NCBI RefSeq assembly: GCF_019923725.1
Contig: NZ_JAHXRI010000005.1
Location: 1-48,876 of the forward strand
Direction: 5' to 3'
Source of the DNA: Zwartia hollandica
GTDB taxonomy: Bacteria > Pseudomonadota > Gammaproteobacteria > Burkholderiales > Burkholderiaceae_B
Length of the DNA stretch: 48,876 nt
Under the pieces are notes generated by a model. That model ran no database searches. It had not been told where the DNA came from and saw nothing but the letters and a program-made list of their open reading frames with translations. Made by a program: the position numbers and the translations under genes. This document shows, one piece after another, positions 1-8,089 of this stretch (the first letter of the stretch is position 1; every line of letters begins with the position of its first letter).

Positions 1-89
1 GCGAGATCACCCGCTAGCTTCCACGGCAGCGTGTTTTCACGGCCAATCGTACGATTTTCGGCGTAGGCGACAATCAGGCTCAGGGGCAT
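1..89 (-). CDS. folA: Dihydrofolate reductase, N-terminal part (cut by window edge)
   Basis: Partial gene running off the left edge; only the first 29 codons are inside. The reverse complement begins at an ATG (87-89) and reads MPLSLIVAYAENRTIGRENT, then LPWKLAGDL. This is the classic DHFR amino end: a first beta strand (SLIVAYAEN), the loop with IG, and the LPW motif that contacts folate and NADPH. DHFR reduces dihydrofolate to tetrahydrofolate with NADPH in the cytoplasm. It lies 19 bases downstream of thyA on the same strand, the common thyA-folA arrangement in which thymidylate synthase makes dihydrofolate and DHFR recycles it. The identification is firm despite the short fragment. Confidence 0.9.
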   Translation of the reverse strand, partial: MPLSLIVAYAENRTIGRENTLPWKLAGDL

Positions 90-108
90 ATTGTGCTCGG
101 TCTCAACG

Positions 109-903
109 CTACACCGCCACGGGCGCTTTGATGTGCGGGTGGTGGTTGTAATTCTCAATGACGAAGTCGTCGTAACGGTAATCGAACAGTGAGTCCGGTT
201 TGCGTTGAATCACAAGTTGAGGGTATGCGTTCGGTTCGCGAGAAAGCTGTAGCTCGACCTGCTCAAAGTGATTGGTGTAGATGTGGCAATCGCCACCGGT
301 CCAAACAAAATCACCAACTTCAAGTCCGCACTGTTGTGCCACCATATGTGTCAGTAAGGCATAGCTTGCGATATTGAAGGGGACGCCAAGAAAAATATCG
401 GCACTGCGCTGATATAGCTGGCAGGACAGCTTGCCCTCAGCAACATAAAACTGAAAAAAAGCATGACAGGGCGGAAGTGCCATGTTTTTGATTTCACTGA
501 CATTCCATGCAGAAACAATCAGTCTTCGTGAATCGGGTGTTTTTCTGATTTGCTCGAGTACCTGTGAAATCTGATCAATATGTTGCCCATCGGGGGTAGG
601 CCACGAGCGCCATTGCACACCGTAGACGGGGCCTAGGTCACCTGTCGGGCTTGCCCATTCGTCCCAGATTGTGCAGCCATTTTCTTGCAGCCACCGTACA
701 TTCGAGTCGCCTCTTAGAAACCAGAGAAGTTCGACAAAAATACTGCGGGTATGTAGTTTTTTTGTTGTGACGAGCGGGAAACCTTTGGAGAGATCGAAAC
801 GCATTTGATAGCCAAAGACCGAGCGCGTGCCTGTGCCTGTGCGATCTGTTTTGTTGACGCCCGTGGTGTAGACGTGGCGCATGAAGGTTTCGTACTGGTT
901 CAT
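109..903 (-). CDS. thyA: Thymidylate synthase
   Basis: Converts dUMP plus methylene-tetrahydrofolate to dTMP and dihydrofolate. Starting at the second of two tandem ATGs gives 264 residues, the E. coli length, and places the nucleophile ([12 protein letters not shown]) at Cys146 and the phosphate-binding arginines (KTDRTGTGT at Arg21, SRRLIV at 126-127) at their E. coli numbers. That is why 903 is preferred over 906. Other family blocks are visible: [10 protein letters not shown], the [11 protein letters not shown] stretch, and [12 protein letters not shown]. It sits between an OsmC gene (19 bases upstream) and folA (19 bases downstream), all on the minus strand, probably one transcript. No strong Shine-Dalgarno is visible. 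Confidence 0.97.
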   Translation of the reverse strand: MNQYETFMRHVYTTGVNKTDRTGTGTRSVFGYQMRFDLSKGFPLVTTKKLHTRSIFVELLWFLRGDSNVRWLQENGCTIWDEWASPTGDLGPVYGVQWRSWPTPDGQHIDQISQVLEQIRKTPDSRRLIVSAWNVSEIKNMALPPCHAFFQFYVAEGKLSCQLYQRSADIFLGVPFNIASYALLTHMVAQQCGLEVGDFVWTGGDCHIYTNHFEQVELQLSREPNAYPQLVIQRKPDSLFDYRYDDFVIENYNHHPHIKAPVAV

Positions 904-924
904 CATGTTGACAGAGTCATCCGA

Positions 925-1371
925 TTAAGCGGCTGGCTGCGCAGCTGCGCCAGACTGGACGATTTCGGCGGACCAAGTGATGGCCGCAGTGTGCGCAAGC
1001 ATGGCAGAGGCAGAGCAATATTTTTCGTGGGATAAGGCAATAGCGCGTTCAACAGCAGCCCGAGGAAGATTGTCACCCGTGACTGTAAAGACAAAATGGA
1101 TTTTTGTGAAAACCTTGGGATCGACCTCGGCACGCTCTGCTTGCAGTTTGACTGAGCAGCCTGTGATGGCGTGGCGACCGCGTTTCAGGATGAGTACGAC
1201 ATCGTAAGCTGTGCAGCCGCCTGTTCCGACTAGCAGCAGTTCCATCGGGCGAGGAGCGAGGTTGTGACCCCCACCCTCAGGCGCACCATCCATGGCCGCA
1301 ATGTGTCCGGTTCCCGTTTTTGCAACGAACAGCATACCTTGCGGTCCGCCCCAGTCAATGTTGACTTCCAT
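925..1371 (-). CDS. OsmC/Ohr family peroxiredoxin-like protein
   Basis: A 148-residue OsmC-fold protein, closest in layout to the YhfA-type branch. These enzymes reduce organic hydroperoxides using two cysteines. Both are present: Cys53 in VGTGGCTAYD and Cys119 in HEKYCSASAM, in the usual central and C-terminal helix positions. The start is supported by AAGGA six bases before the ATG. The C-terminus ends in a short Ala/Gln/Pro tail (AAAQPAA) that is probably disordered. It heads the osmC-thyA-folA run and diverges from coq7. A perfect inverted repeat (1404-1426) in the shared intergenic region could be a regulatory site. The physiological substrate is not readable from sequence. Confidence 0.88.
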   Translation of the reverse strand: MEVNIDWGGPQGMLFVAKTGTGHIAAMDGAPEGGGHNLAPRPMELLLVGTGGCTAYDVVLILKRGRHAITGCSVKLQAERAEVDPKVFTKIHFVFTVTGDNLPRAAVERAIALSHEKYCSASAMLAHTAAITWSAEIVQSGAAAQPAA

Positions 1372-1403
1372 ATCGAATCCTTAGCGTTGAAGCAAGAATG
1401 ATA

Positions 1404-1426
1404 ATCCTTTCGGGCCTCGAAAGGAT
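1404..1426. promoter_or_regulatory. Perfect 9-bp inverted repeat between divergent osmC and coq7
   Basis: ATCCTTTCG (1404-1412), five-base spacer GGCCT, then CGAAAGGAT (1418-1426). It sits in the 114-base divergent intergenic region. On the minus strand a TATCAT-like -10 abuts it, so protein binding here could affect osmC transcription. It may be an operator dyad or an RNA hairpin. The identity of any binding protein is unknown. Confidence 0.5.
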
Positions 1427-1485
1427 CAGGTTTTCTGCAAGATAGGGCGGGCTAGAATGCTTGTAAATCTAACTAGGAGTCAGTC

Positions 1486-2163
1486 ATGCAGGATTCTGTG
1501 CCGAAGTTTGCTTCCGGCTTTGTGCGTCGTCATGGGCTGTTTGATGCCCTGATCGCGGAGGCGGATATGGCCCTGCAGGTGCTGTCGGGATCGGTCGGAG
1601 CGAAGCGTCCAAACCCGGCGGATGTCCTGGCGCCAGATGCGCAGGCGTTAGACGCGACTCAAAAGACGCATGCGGCGGGACTCATGCGTGTAAATCATGT
1701 GGGCGAAATATGTGCGCAGGCGCTTTATCGTGGTCAGTCCGTGGTGTGTAAGGATCCAGCTTGTACAGAGCTATTGCTCGACGCAGCTGCGGAAGAGGTG
1801 GATCACTTAGCCTGGTGTGGGCAGCGCTTAGCGGAATTGAATGCTCGCCCAAGTGTTCTAAACCCCCTTTGGTATGCGGGATCGTTTGTCCTCGGCGCTC
1901 TGGCGGGTCGATCGGGCGTAGCGCACAATCTTGGGTTTATGGCAGAAACAGAGCGTCAGGTTGAGGCGCACTTGGATAACCATCTTGAGCGTCTGCCGGT
2001 CCACGATGATCGGTCTCGCGCGATTGTCCTACAAATGAAAGAAGATGAGATCAAACACCGCAAAACGGCGGAAGATCATGGGGCCTCCGCCCTAGCAGCG
2101 CCGGTCAAGGCCGTGATGCGGACCGTTTCCCGGGTGATGACGACAACCGCATACCGAATCTAG
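1486..2163 (+). CDS. coq7: Demethoxyubiquinone hydroxylase (Coq7/CAT5 di-iron monooxygenase)
   Basis: Carries out the late ring hydroxylation of ubiquinone synthesis (2-polyprenyl-3-methyl-6-methoxybenzoquinol hydroxylase) at the membrane. The 225-residue protein has the duplicated ferritin-like carboxylate-histidine motifs that hold the di-iron centre: [23 protein letters not shown], and later [12 protein letters not shown] and [13 protein letters not shown] hydrophobic stretch ([12 protein letters not shown]) fits the membrane-associated helix. The start is fixed by AGGAG a few bases before the ATG. A TAGAAT -10-like box lies at 1453-1458 without a convincing -35. It is the Coq7-type enzyme used by many betaproteobacteria rather than the flavin enzyme UbiF. 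Confidence 0.95.
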   Translation: MQDSVPKFASGFVRRHGLFDALIAEADMALQVLSGSVGAKRPNPADVLAPDAQALDATQKTHAAGLMRVNHVGEICAQALYRGQSVVCKDPACTELLLDAAAEEVDHLAWCGQRLAELNARPSVLNPLWYAGSFVLGALAGRSGVAHNLGFMAETERQVEAHLDNHLERLPVHDDRSRAIVLQMKEDEIKHRKTAEDHGASALAAPVKAVMRTVSRVMTTTAYRI

Positions 2164-2251
2164 GGCAGGACGACATTCTGGTTGCCACATGTTGTTGCGA
2201 CGCACAAAAACAACAAAATTCCATGTATTTCATAGGTAGATTTAAATATTC

Positions 2252-2280
2252 TTGCAATGCACAAAAAAATGGTTTAGTAT
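2252..2280 (+). promoter_or_regulatory. Sigma70-type promoter for candidate small RNA
   Basis: -35 TTGCAA (2252-2257), a 17-base spacer, and -10 TAGTAT (2275-2280), preceded by an AT-rich UP-like tract. The predicted start is near 2287. This is the best promoter in the 391-base gene-free stretch and points into the hairpin/terminator region, not directly at tviB. Confidence 0.55.
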
Positions 2281-2286
2281 TTGGCA

Positions 2287-2458
2287 TATGGAAGTTAAGT
2301 ACAAAGTTGTTGAAACTAAACCTGCCGAAAGCAGATAAATGTTTAAACAACGGAGGCGTCCAGAAAGCTCTCGCCTCCTTAGCTTGCCAAGCTTGTCTCC
2401 TCCACCCTCCTCCTTTGGTGGATTTAGCCCAAGACTGTAAAGTCTTGGGCTTTTTTTT
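2287..2458 (+). ncRNA. Candidate small RNA (or tviB leader) with CUCC anti-Shine-Dalgarno motifs
   Basis: Inferred transcript of about 172 nt between the promoter at 2252-2280 and the terminator at 2426-2458. Visible hairpins are CTGC-CGAAA-GCAG (2322-2334), a 7-bp stem GGAGGCG/CGCCTCC (2352-2378), AGCTT/AAGCT (2381-2393), TCCACC/GGTGGA with loop CTCCTCCTTT (2401-2422), and the 11-bp terminator. The CUCC motif recurs (2374-2378, 2397-2402, 2407-2412), one copy in an exposed loop, as in anti-Shine-Dalgarno regulatory RNAs such as the CuckooRNAs of alphaproteobacteria. No convincing ORF covers it. No match to a riboswitch class was recognised. The alternative is a 5-prime leader/attenuator of tviB, which starts about 100 bases beyond the terminator. 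Confidence 0.5.
2426..2458 (+). terminator. Strong intrinsic terminator
   Basis: Perfect 11-bp stem AGCCCAAGACT (2426-2436) / AGTCTTGGGCT (2441-2451) with a GTAA loop and a run of eight T. It ends the coq7-proximal region or the candidate small RNA. Because tviB lies downstream on the same strand, it either insulates tviB or attenuates it. Confidence 0.92.
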
Positions 2459-2554
2459 GTATAGCCTCGCTCTCCCTTATCATCATGGTTTTGGCTGGTC
2501 ACGGATAGACAGCTATTGCGCACCCCGCAGTGATGCGCCTTGTCGGAGAATATT

Positions 2555-3829
2555 TTGCGTATACAGGATGTCAATCTTGCCGTTGTGGGGCTTGGGTACG
2601 TGGGTTTGCCACTGGCTGTAGAGTTCGGTAAGCATCGGAGTGTCCTAGGCTTTGATATCAACACGGCACGTATCGATGAGCTCAAAAACGGGCATGATCA
2701 CACGCTGGAGGTCGACGACGTCGAGTTGGCCACCGCCAAACACTTGCGTTACACGGCCCAGCGCGCAGACCTTGGACAAGCCAATGTCTTTATCGTTACT
2801 GTGCCCACGCCGATTGATGAATACAAACAGCCTGACTTGACACCGTTGGTGAAGGCGAGTGAAACAATTGGGCAGGCTCTTAAGGTCGGTGACATCGTCA
2901 TCTATGAATCCACTGTTTACCCAGGGGCAACTGAAGAGGTTTGTGTACCTGTACTCGAGCGAGTCTCTGGCTTGCGGTACAACGTCGATTTTTTTGCAGG
3001 GTATAGCCCAGAACGCATCAATCCTGGTGACAAAGAGCATCGCGTCAGCACCATTAAGAAAGTCACTTCCGGGTCAACACCTGAGGTTGCGGCACTTGTA
3101 GATGCTTTGTATCGCCAGATCGTGGTGGCCGGCACGCACCTGGCACCGAGTATCCGTGTGGCGGAGGCGGCTAAAGTCATTGAGAATACGCAGCGTGACG
3201 TCAATATTGCGTTGATTAATGAGCTGGCGTTGATTTTTAACAAGCTCGGCATCGATACAGAAGCCGTCTTGCAAGCCGCCGGGACAAAGTGGAATTTTCT
3301 TCCGTTCAGGCCGGGTTTAGTTGGTGGACATTGCATTGGTGTGGACCCGTATTACTTGACGCATAAGGCTCAGTCGATCGGCTATCACCCAGAGATTATT
3401 CTGGCGGGGCGCCGGCTCAATGACAGTATGGGTGGGTATGTTGTGTCTCAGCTGGTTAAGGCGATGACACGGGAACGTATTTACGTGCAGGGGGCACGTG
3501 TGCTGGTCATGGGTTTGACCTTCAAGGAAAACTGCCCTGATTTACGCAATACACGTGTTGTTGATATCGTCAAAGAGCTTGGTGAGTACAACGTTGACGT
3601 AGATGTGTATGACCCGTGGGTTGAGGCAAAGGAGGCTGTGCATGAGTACGGCATCCATCCTGTACAGACGCTTGAAAATGGGCGCTACGATGCGGTGATT
3701 ATGGCCGTGGCACATCGACAGTTTGCCGAGCTGGGTATCGATGCGATCCGCGCATTAGGAAAACCCAAACATGTGCTTTATGACTTGAAATATATCTTCA
3801 AGACTGAGCAGTCGGACCTGCGTCTTTAA
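2555..3829 (+). CDS. tviB: UDP-N-acetylglucosamine/galactosamine 6-dehydrogenase (TviB/VipA, WbpO type)
   Basis: NAD-dependent enzyme that oxidises C6 of a UDP-HexNAc in two steps to the uronic acid, for surface polysaccharide. The TTG at 2555 is chosen because GGAG lies six bases before it; an in-frame TTG at 2540 lacks a ribosome site. The 424-residue product has the N-terminal Rossmann motif [12 protein letters not shown], the central SPERINPGD block, and the catalytic cysteine in [12 protein letters not shown] (about residue 260), followed by the C-terminal UDP-binding domain ([18 protein letters not shown]). It lies 16 bases before the epimerase gene, so the two probably act as a pair making UDP-GalNAcA. 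No glycosyltransferases or export genes are adjacent, so the polymer is assembled from genes elsewhere. Confidence 0.92.
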   Translation: MRIQDVNLAVVGLGYVGLPLAVEFGKHRSVLGFDINTARIDELKNGHDHTLEVDDVELATAKHLRYTAQRADLGQANVFIVTVPTPIDEYKQPDLTPLVKASETIGQALKVGDIVIYESTVYPGATEEVCVPVLERVSGLRYNVDFFAGYSPERINPGDKEHRVSTIKKVTSGSTPEVAALVDALYRQIVVAGTHLAPSIRVAEAAKVIENTQRDVNIALINELALIFNKLGIDTEAVLQAAGTKWNFLPFRPGLVGGHCIGVDPYYLTHKAQSIGYHPEIILAGRRLNDSMGGYVVSQLVKAMTRERIYVQGARVLVMGLTFKENCPDLRNTRVVDIVKELGEYNVDVDVYDPWVEAKEAVHEYGIHPVQTLENGRYDAVIMAVAHRQFAELGIDAIRALGKPKHVLYDLKYIFKTEQSDLRL

Positions 3830-3845
3830 CCTTTAATAGAGTCAC

Positions 3846-4874
3846 ATGACAATCACCCGCTACCATCAGGTCCAGGCGTCCTTACGCGCGAAGCCAAGAA
3901 AATGGCTTGTAACAGGCTGTGCAGGTTTTATCGGATCTAATCTGGTTGAAACTCTCCTGTCACTTGACCAGCAGGTCATCGGGCTCGACAACTTTGCTAC
4001 CGGATATCGACACAATTTGGAAGAGATTCAAGCCTCTGTGTCAGGGTCTCAGTGGTCTCGCTTTGTCTTTTATGAAGGCGATATTCGTGATCCTGCCATG
4101 TGTGCCCACGCGGTGTCCGGAGTGGATTGTGTGTTGCATCAGGCAGCACTTGGTTCAGTGCCGCGCTCTCTTAAAGATCCGGCAACCACTAACGACGTCA
4201 ACATTTCTGGTTATCTAAATATGTTGATAGCCGCTCGTGACGCAGCGGTGTCTGCCTTTGTTTATGCAGCCTCAAGCTCGACGTACGGAGATCACCCCGG
4301 CTTGCCGAAAGTTGAAGATCGAATTGGCAAACCGCTTTCTCCGTATGCCGTGACAAAGTATGTCAATGAGTTGTACGCCGATGTGTTCGCTCGCTCGTAT
4401 GGTTTTGCGAGTGTGGGCCTGCGCTACTTCAATGTCTTTGGTAAGCGACAAGACCCGGAAGGCGCCTATGCCGCGGTCATACCCAAATGGGTTGCCGCCA
4501 TGATTCGCGGTGATGACGTGCTTGTTAACGGTGACGGCGAAACGAGTCGTGATTTTTGTTTTGTCGAAAATGCCGTGCAGGCCAATATCCTTGCTGCTGT
4601 CGCCGCGCCTGAGGGAGTTAATCAAGTCTATAACGTTGCGGTGCATGCGCGCACGAGCCTCAACGCGCTCTTTGATCTGTTGACGCATGCTCTGGGACGA
4701 CAGGGCGTACAGTACGACAAAGAGGCCGTGTATCAAGACTTCAGGGCCGGCGATGTACGTCATTCGCAAGCGGACATCAGTAAGGCGCGCACACTCTTAG
4801 GCTATTCCCCCACGCATACGATTGCTGAGGGGTTGGAAGTGGCCATGCCTTGGTACGTCAAATTTTTGGGCTAA
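3846..4874 (+). CDS. tviC: UDP-N-acetylglucosamine C4-epimerase (TviC/WbpP type)
   Basis: Extended short-chain dehydrogenase of 342 residues that interconverts UDP-GlcNAc and UDP-GalNAc (or their uronates) through a 4-keto intermediate. The sequence shows the NAD motif TGCAGFIG (23-30), the [11 protein letters not shown] block typical of the WbpP group, a serine triplet (143-145), the catalytic Tyr167 and Lys171 in SPYAVTK, and the substrate block [13 protein letters not shown]. The N-terminus is about 18 residues longer than the Rossmann core needs, as in WbpP. It is co-directional with tviB and convergent with pgi (25 bases between stops). Together tviB and tviC supply UDP-GalNAcA, the precursor found in Vi-like capsules and some O-antigens. 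Confidence 0.92.
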   Translation: MTITRYHQVQASLRAKPRKWLVTGCAGFIGSNLVETLLSLDQQVIGLDNFATGYRHNLEEIQASVSGSQWSRFVFYEGDIRDPAMCAHAVSGVDCVLHQAALGSVPRSLKDPATTNDVNISGYLNMLIAARDAAVSAFVYAASSSTYGDHPGLPKVEDRIGKPLSPYAVTKYVNELYADVFARSYGFASVGLRYFNVFGKRQDPEGAYAAVIPKWVAAMIRGDDVLVNGDGETSRDFCFVENAVQANILAAVAAPEGVNQVYNVAVHARTSLNALFDLLTHALGRQGVQYDKEAVYQDFRAGDVRHSQADISKARTLLGYSPTHTIAEGLEVAMPWYVKFLG

Positions 4875-4899
4875 TGAGACAGGCGCGCGATGCCTCGAT

Positions 4900-6465
4900 C
4901 TAGCCGCTCGCAAGCTTACGGACCCAGTGGGCCGTAGATGGATCATAGGGACTGACTGCAGGGTCGCTGCCAAGTGCGTCGAGTCGCCGTTCGATGTCGC
5001 CGGCCAAGCGTTTACCGAACTCCACACCCCATTGATCGAAGGGGTTAATGCCCCACAGTACCCCTTCGGTAAAGACTTTGTGCTCATAAAGCGCAAGTAG
5101 CGCGCCAAGTTGTTTAGGATCTAATTGGGGCATGACGATCAGTGTGGAAGGACGACCGCCTGGATGCACACGGTGTTTCGCGAGTGCTGCAGCGGCCTGT
5201 GGATTTTTCTCTTTGAGTGAGACTTCAGCGAGTGCCTGCTCAAAGGACTTTCCTTCCAGAAGCGCTGCGCGTTGCGCCAAACAATTTGCGATAAGCAAGC
5301 GATGGTGGCGGGTGTGGCGATGGTCTGGTTTAGCGCAGAGGATGAAGTCTACGGGCGCGCCTTTGCCGTCCTGGTGCAACCACTGAAAAAATGTGTGCTG
5401 ACTATCCGTTCCGGGCATTCCCCAAACTGCTGGGCTACTCGCGACATCAAGCGTGGTGCCATCGCGTTGCGTAGATTTACCAAGCGACTCCATTTCGAGT
5501 TGTTGCAACCAGGGGACTAAGTGTCGCAGGCGCGCATCATACGGGCATAAAGCAAATGACGCGTAGCCGAGCACGCTACAGTTCGCAACGGCGCTTAAGG
5601 CCATTTGCACGGGTGCGTTCTCTTCAAGGGTGGCATTCAGGAAGTGCTCATCCATCTGCGCTGCGCCAGCACGCAAGTCATTGAGTGTGTCCATTCCTAG
5701 GCCAAGCGCAATTGGTAAGCCTATGGAAGACCATATCGAATACCGTCCGCCGACCCAATCCCAGAACTCGAAAATGTGTTCTTCGCGAATCCCGAATTCA
5801 CGCGCGGCTTGTGCGTTTGCTGTGACAGCAACAAAGTGATCAAGCGGCTGCTTGACTCCGCCTGCGCGTAACCAATCAATTGCACATGCCGCATTGGCGA
5901 GTGATTCAATCGTTGTAAAGGACTTAGACGAAATGATGATTAAGGTGTCAGACGGATCGAGACCCTCGAGCGCTGCCGTGATCGCGTGCGCGTCGACGTT
6001 TGAGGCAAAGCGAATCGTGCGCCGCCCAGCGTGTCCGGCCAAAGATTCCACTGCGAGTCTAGGGCCCCAATCACTGCCTCCGATTCCCAGGTGCACGACA
6101 TTGCGATAGAGGTTTTGTGCATTGACTCTCTCGACAAAGCCGGCGAGTTTTGCTTGTTCGGCCTGCACCGCATGAGCAACCCGGGACGGGGGCGTTGGTG
6201 CTCGCAATGCCGTATGCCAGGCCGCACGATTTTCTGTCCAATTGATCGGCGCACCTTCAAACAAATCAGCGCGCGCTTGTTCAAAGCCTTGTTGGTTGAG
6301 CAACGCTCGAGCGGCAATCACAAGCGCGGGACTATGGCGTTGTGTGCTGAGATCGACCTCAAGTTCGGCGGCGCGCAGGATACGCAGCGTGGCGGGCTTG
6401 GTGGGGCTTGCGGACACCGCATGCGAAAACGATTTCCAAGCGGTAGTTTGCGAAAGGGCGCTCAT
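4900..6465 (-). CDS. pgi: Glucose-6-phosphate isomerase
   Basis: Interconverts glucose-6-phosphate and fructose-6-phosphate. The 521-residue product has both family signatures: the DWVGGRYSIWSSIG block and the QWGVEFGKRLA block near the C-terminus. It also has GIGGSDWGPRLA, which binds the phosphate, and MESLGKSTQRDG, which carries active-site residues. It is slightly shorter than the 549-residue E. coli enzyme. It lies 30 bases downstream of the phosphomanno/phosphoglucomutase gene on the same strand, forming a two-gene hexose-phosphate unit that can feed sugar-nucleotide synthesis for the neighbouring tviB/tviC products. No ribosome-binding site is obvious at the ATG. Confidence 0.97.
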   Translation of the reverse strand: MSALSQTTAWKSFSHAVSASPTKPATLRILRAAELEVDLSTQRHSPALVIAARALLNQQGFEQARADLFEGAPINWTENRAAWHTALRAPTPPSRVAHAVQAEQAKLAGFVERVNAQNLYRNVVHLGIGGSDWGPRLAVESLAGHAGRRTIRFASNVDAHAITAALEGLDPSDTLIIISSKSFTTIESLANAACAIDWLRAGGVKQPLDHFVAVTANAQAAREFGIREEHIFEFWDWVGGRYSIWSSIGLPIALGLGMDTLNDLRAGAAQMDEHFLNATLEENAPVQMALSAVANCSVLGYASFALCPYDARLRHLVPWLQQLEMESLGKSTQRDGTTLDVASSPAVWGMPGTDSQHTFFQWLHQDGKGAPVDFILCAKPDHRHTRHHRLLIANCLAQRAALLEGKSFEQALAEVSLKEKNPQAAAALAKHRVHPGGRPSTLIVMPQLDPKQLGALLALYEHKVFTEGVLWGINPFDQWGVEFGKRLAGDIERRLDALGSDPAVSPYDPSTAHWVRKLASG

Positions 6466-6495
6466 AGGGGCAGGCGTAAAGTCAATGGAGATCGG

Positions 6496-7884
6496 TCAGA
6501 AGGGGAGTTTGACGTGCGGTGCAAGCGCGAGCAATTGTTTGCGAAAGGCGTCTTGGATGCGAGCGAGCGCTTCGACGGAGTCACCCTCAAAACGCAGTAC
6601 GACAACGGGTGTTGTGTTTGAAGCGCGCGCTAAGCCAAAGCCATCTGGGTAGTCGGCACGCAGGCCATCAATTTTGACGATTTCGCTTGCGCCCTCGAAT
6701 ACGCCTTCGTTCTGTAGGCGTTTGATTAAAGCGTGTGGCTCGCCTTCGCGCATTTCGAGTTTCAGTTCAGGCGTTGAAACACCTTGTGGCAACGCTTCGA
6801 GGACGGCCGATGGGTTGGCCGAGCGAGAAAGGATCTCGAGCAAGCGTGCGCCGGTGTAGAGGCCATCGTCAAAGCCGAACCAGCGTTCTTTAAAAAACAC
6901 ATGGCCACTCATCTCGCCGGCAAGCGGTGCGCCTGTTTCGGCAAGCTTGGCTTTGATAAGTGAATGCCCGGTTTGCCACATGAGCGGCTTGCCACCCGCA
7001 GCGCGGATTTGCACCGCAACGTGACGACTGCACTTCACGTCGTAAATAATCGTCTCGCCAGGGCAGCGTTCTAGAACATCACGCGCATACAGAATGAGTT
7101 GGCGATCTGGCCAGATGATTTGTCCGGATTTTGTGACCACGCCCAAGCGGTCGCCATCCCCGTCAAATGCCAAACCGATTTCGCAATCAGTCGTTTGTAC
7201 GCAGTGGATGAGGTCTTCAAGGTTGTGGGGCTCGGCGGGGTCGGGGTGGTGATTCGGGAATGTGCCATCGACTTCGCAAAAGAGTTCAGTGACCTCGCAC
7301 CCCAGTCCGCGAAACAGTTGCGGCGCAACGGCTCCGGCAACTCCGTTGCCGCAGTCAATCGCGATTTTCATTGGGCGCTTGAGCTTAATGTCGCCTAGGA
7401 CCCGCGCCAAGTAGGGGGTAAGGATATCGACGCTTTTTGCCTCACCTGGTGTTGTGGCGTGTGCGGGGCCCGCCGCGACCTCATCGCGCAATGCCAAAAT
7501 TGCATCGCCATGCAGTGTGCCGCCCCCCATCATCATTTTGAAACCGTTGTATTCGGGCGGGTTGTGGCTACCCGTGACGGCGACGCCAGAGCCGGTTTTT
7601 AGCGTGTAGGCGGCGAAGTAGACCAACGGGGTGGGTACCTGACCCACATCGATGGTGTTAATGCCGCCCTGGCGCATGCCCTCTTGTAGGGCGCCGGCCA
7701 GTTCGGGGCTGCTCAGACGACCATCCCGACCGACGACCATTGTCGTGACGCCCACCGCATGGGCTCGTGCGGCAAGGCCGCGTCCGAGTTCGCGCGCAAA
7801 GGCGGGATTGAGTGCTGTGGGTACGACGCCACGAATGTCGTAGGCTTTGAAACTCGAATGTGGAAACGGATGTGATGCGGACAC
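6496..7884 (-). CDS. Phosphomannomutase/phosphoglucomutase (AlgC/ManB family)
   Basis: Interconverts hexose 1- and 6-phosphates through a phosphoserine. The GTG at 7884 is chosen because GGAG lies eight bases upstream and the product (MSASHPFPHSSFKAYDIRG...) is 462 residues, matching the roughly 463-residue AlgC. With this start the catalytic serine (GSHNPPEYNGFK) is Ser106 and the metal loop DGDGDRLG has aspartates 241, 243 and 245, within one or two of AlgC numbering. The frame stays open to an ATG at 7983 that also has an AGAGG in front, giving 495 residues. That extension has no family counterpart and contains a GATAAT -10-like box, so it is less likely. It is followed by pgi after 30 bases. 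Confidence 0.93.
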   Translation of the reverse strand: MSASHPFPHSSFKAYDIRGVVPTALNPAFARELGRGLAARAHAVGVTTMVVGRDGRLSSPELAGALQEGMRQGGINTIDVGQVPTPLVYFAAYTLKTGSGVAVTGSHNPPEYNGFKMMMGGGTLHGDAILALRDEVAAGPAHATTPGEAKSVDILTPYLARVLGDIKLKRPMKIAIDCGNGVAGAVAPQLFRGLGCEVTELFCEVDGTFPNHHPDPAEPHNLEDLIHCVQTTDCEIGLAFDGDGDRLGVVTKSGQIIWPDRQLILYARDVLERCPGETIIYDVKCSRHVAVQIRAAGGKPLMWQTGHSLIKAKLAETGAPLAGEMSGHVFFKERWFGFDDGLYTGARLLEILSRSANPSAVLEALPQGVSTPELKLEMREGEPHALIKRLQNEGVFEGASEIVKIDGLRADYPDGFGLARASNTTPVVVLRFEGDSVEALARIQDAFRKQLLALAPHVKLPF

Positions 7885-8089
7885 GAGTGCTGCTCCGGGT
7901 TCGGTGGGCACACTAAAAAGCGGGGTGAGCCCAAGACGCAAAATGAATCCCGTATTATCGCCTATTTGACTAGTGGCAAGCATCCTGAGAACCTCTTAAT
8001 TGATGACGGTTTTCAATGAACTACCCTACAATTTGTTGAATGGTTACAAAAAAATTGGCCGGTAAGTCCAACCCTAAAATGAGATTTGA

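Noticed and set aside
2281-2458. Riboswitch (c-di-GMP, glycine, SAH, cobalamin, guanidine) in the coq7-tviB gap
   Set aside because: The hairpin order and conserved core sequences of these classes were not found.
2223-2621. 132-residue plus-strand ORF through the candidate small RNA
   Set aside because: It runs through the terminator stem and T tract and into tviB in another frame; no family features.
2242-2685. 147-residue minus-strand ORF covering the gene-free stretch and the start of tviB
   Set aside because: It is antisense to the terminator and to tviB, has no recognisable motif or ribosome site, and the composition looks like a shadow frame.
6031-6621. 196-residue plus-strand ORF opposite pgi and the mutase
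   Set aside because: Antisense shadow of two well-supported genes, with no motif.
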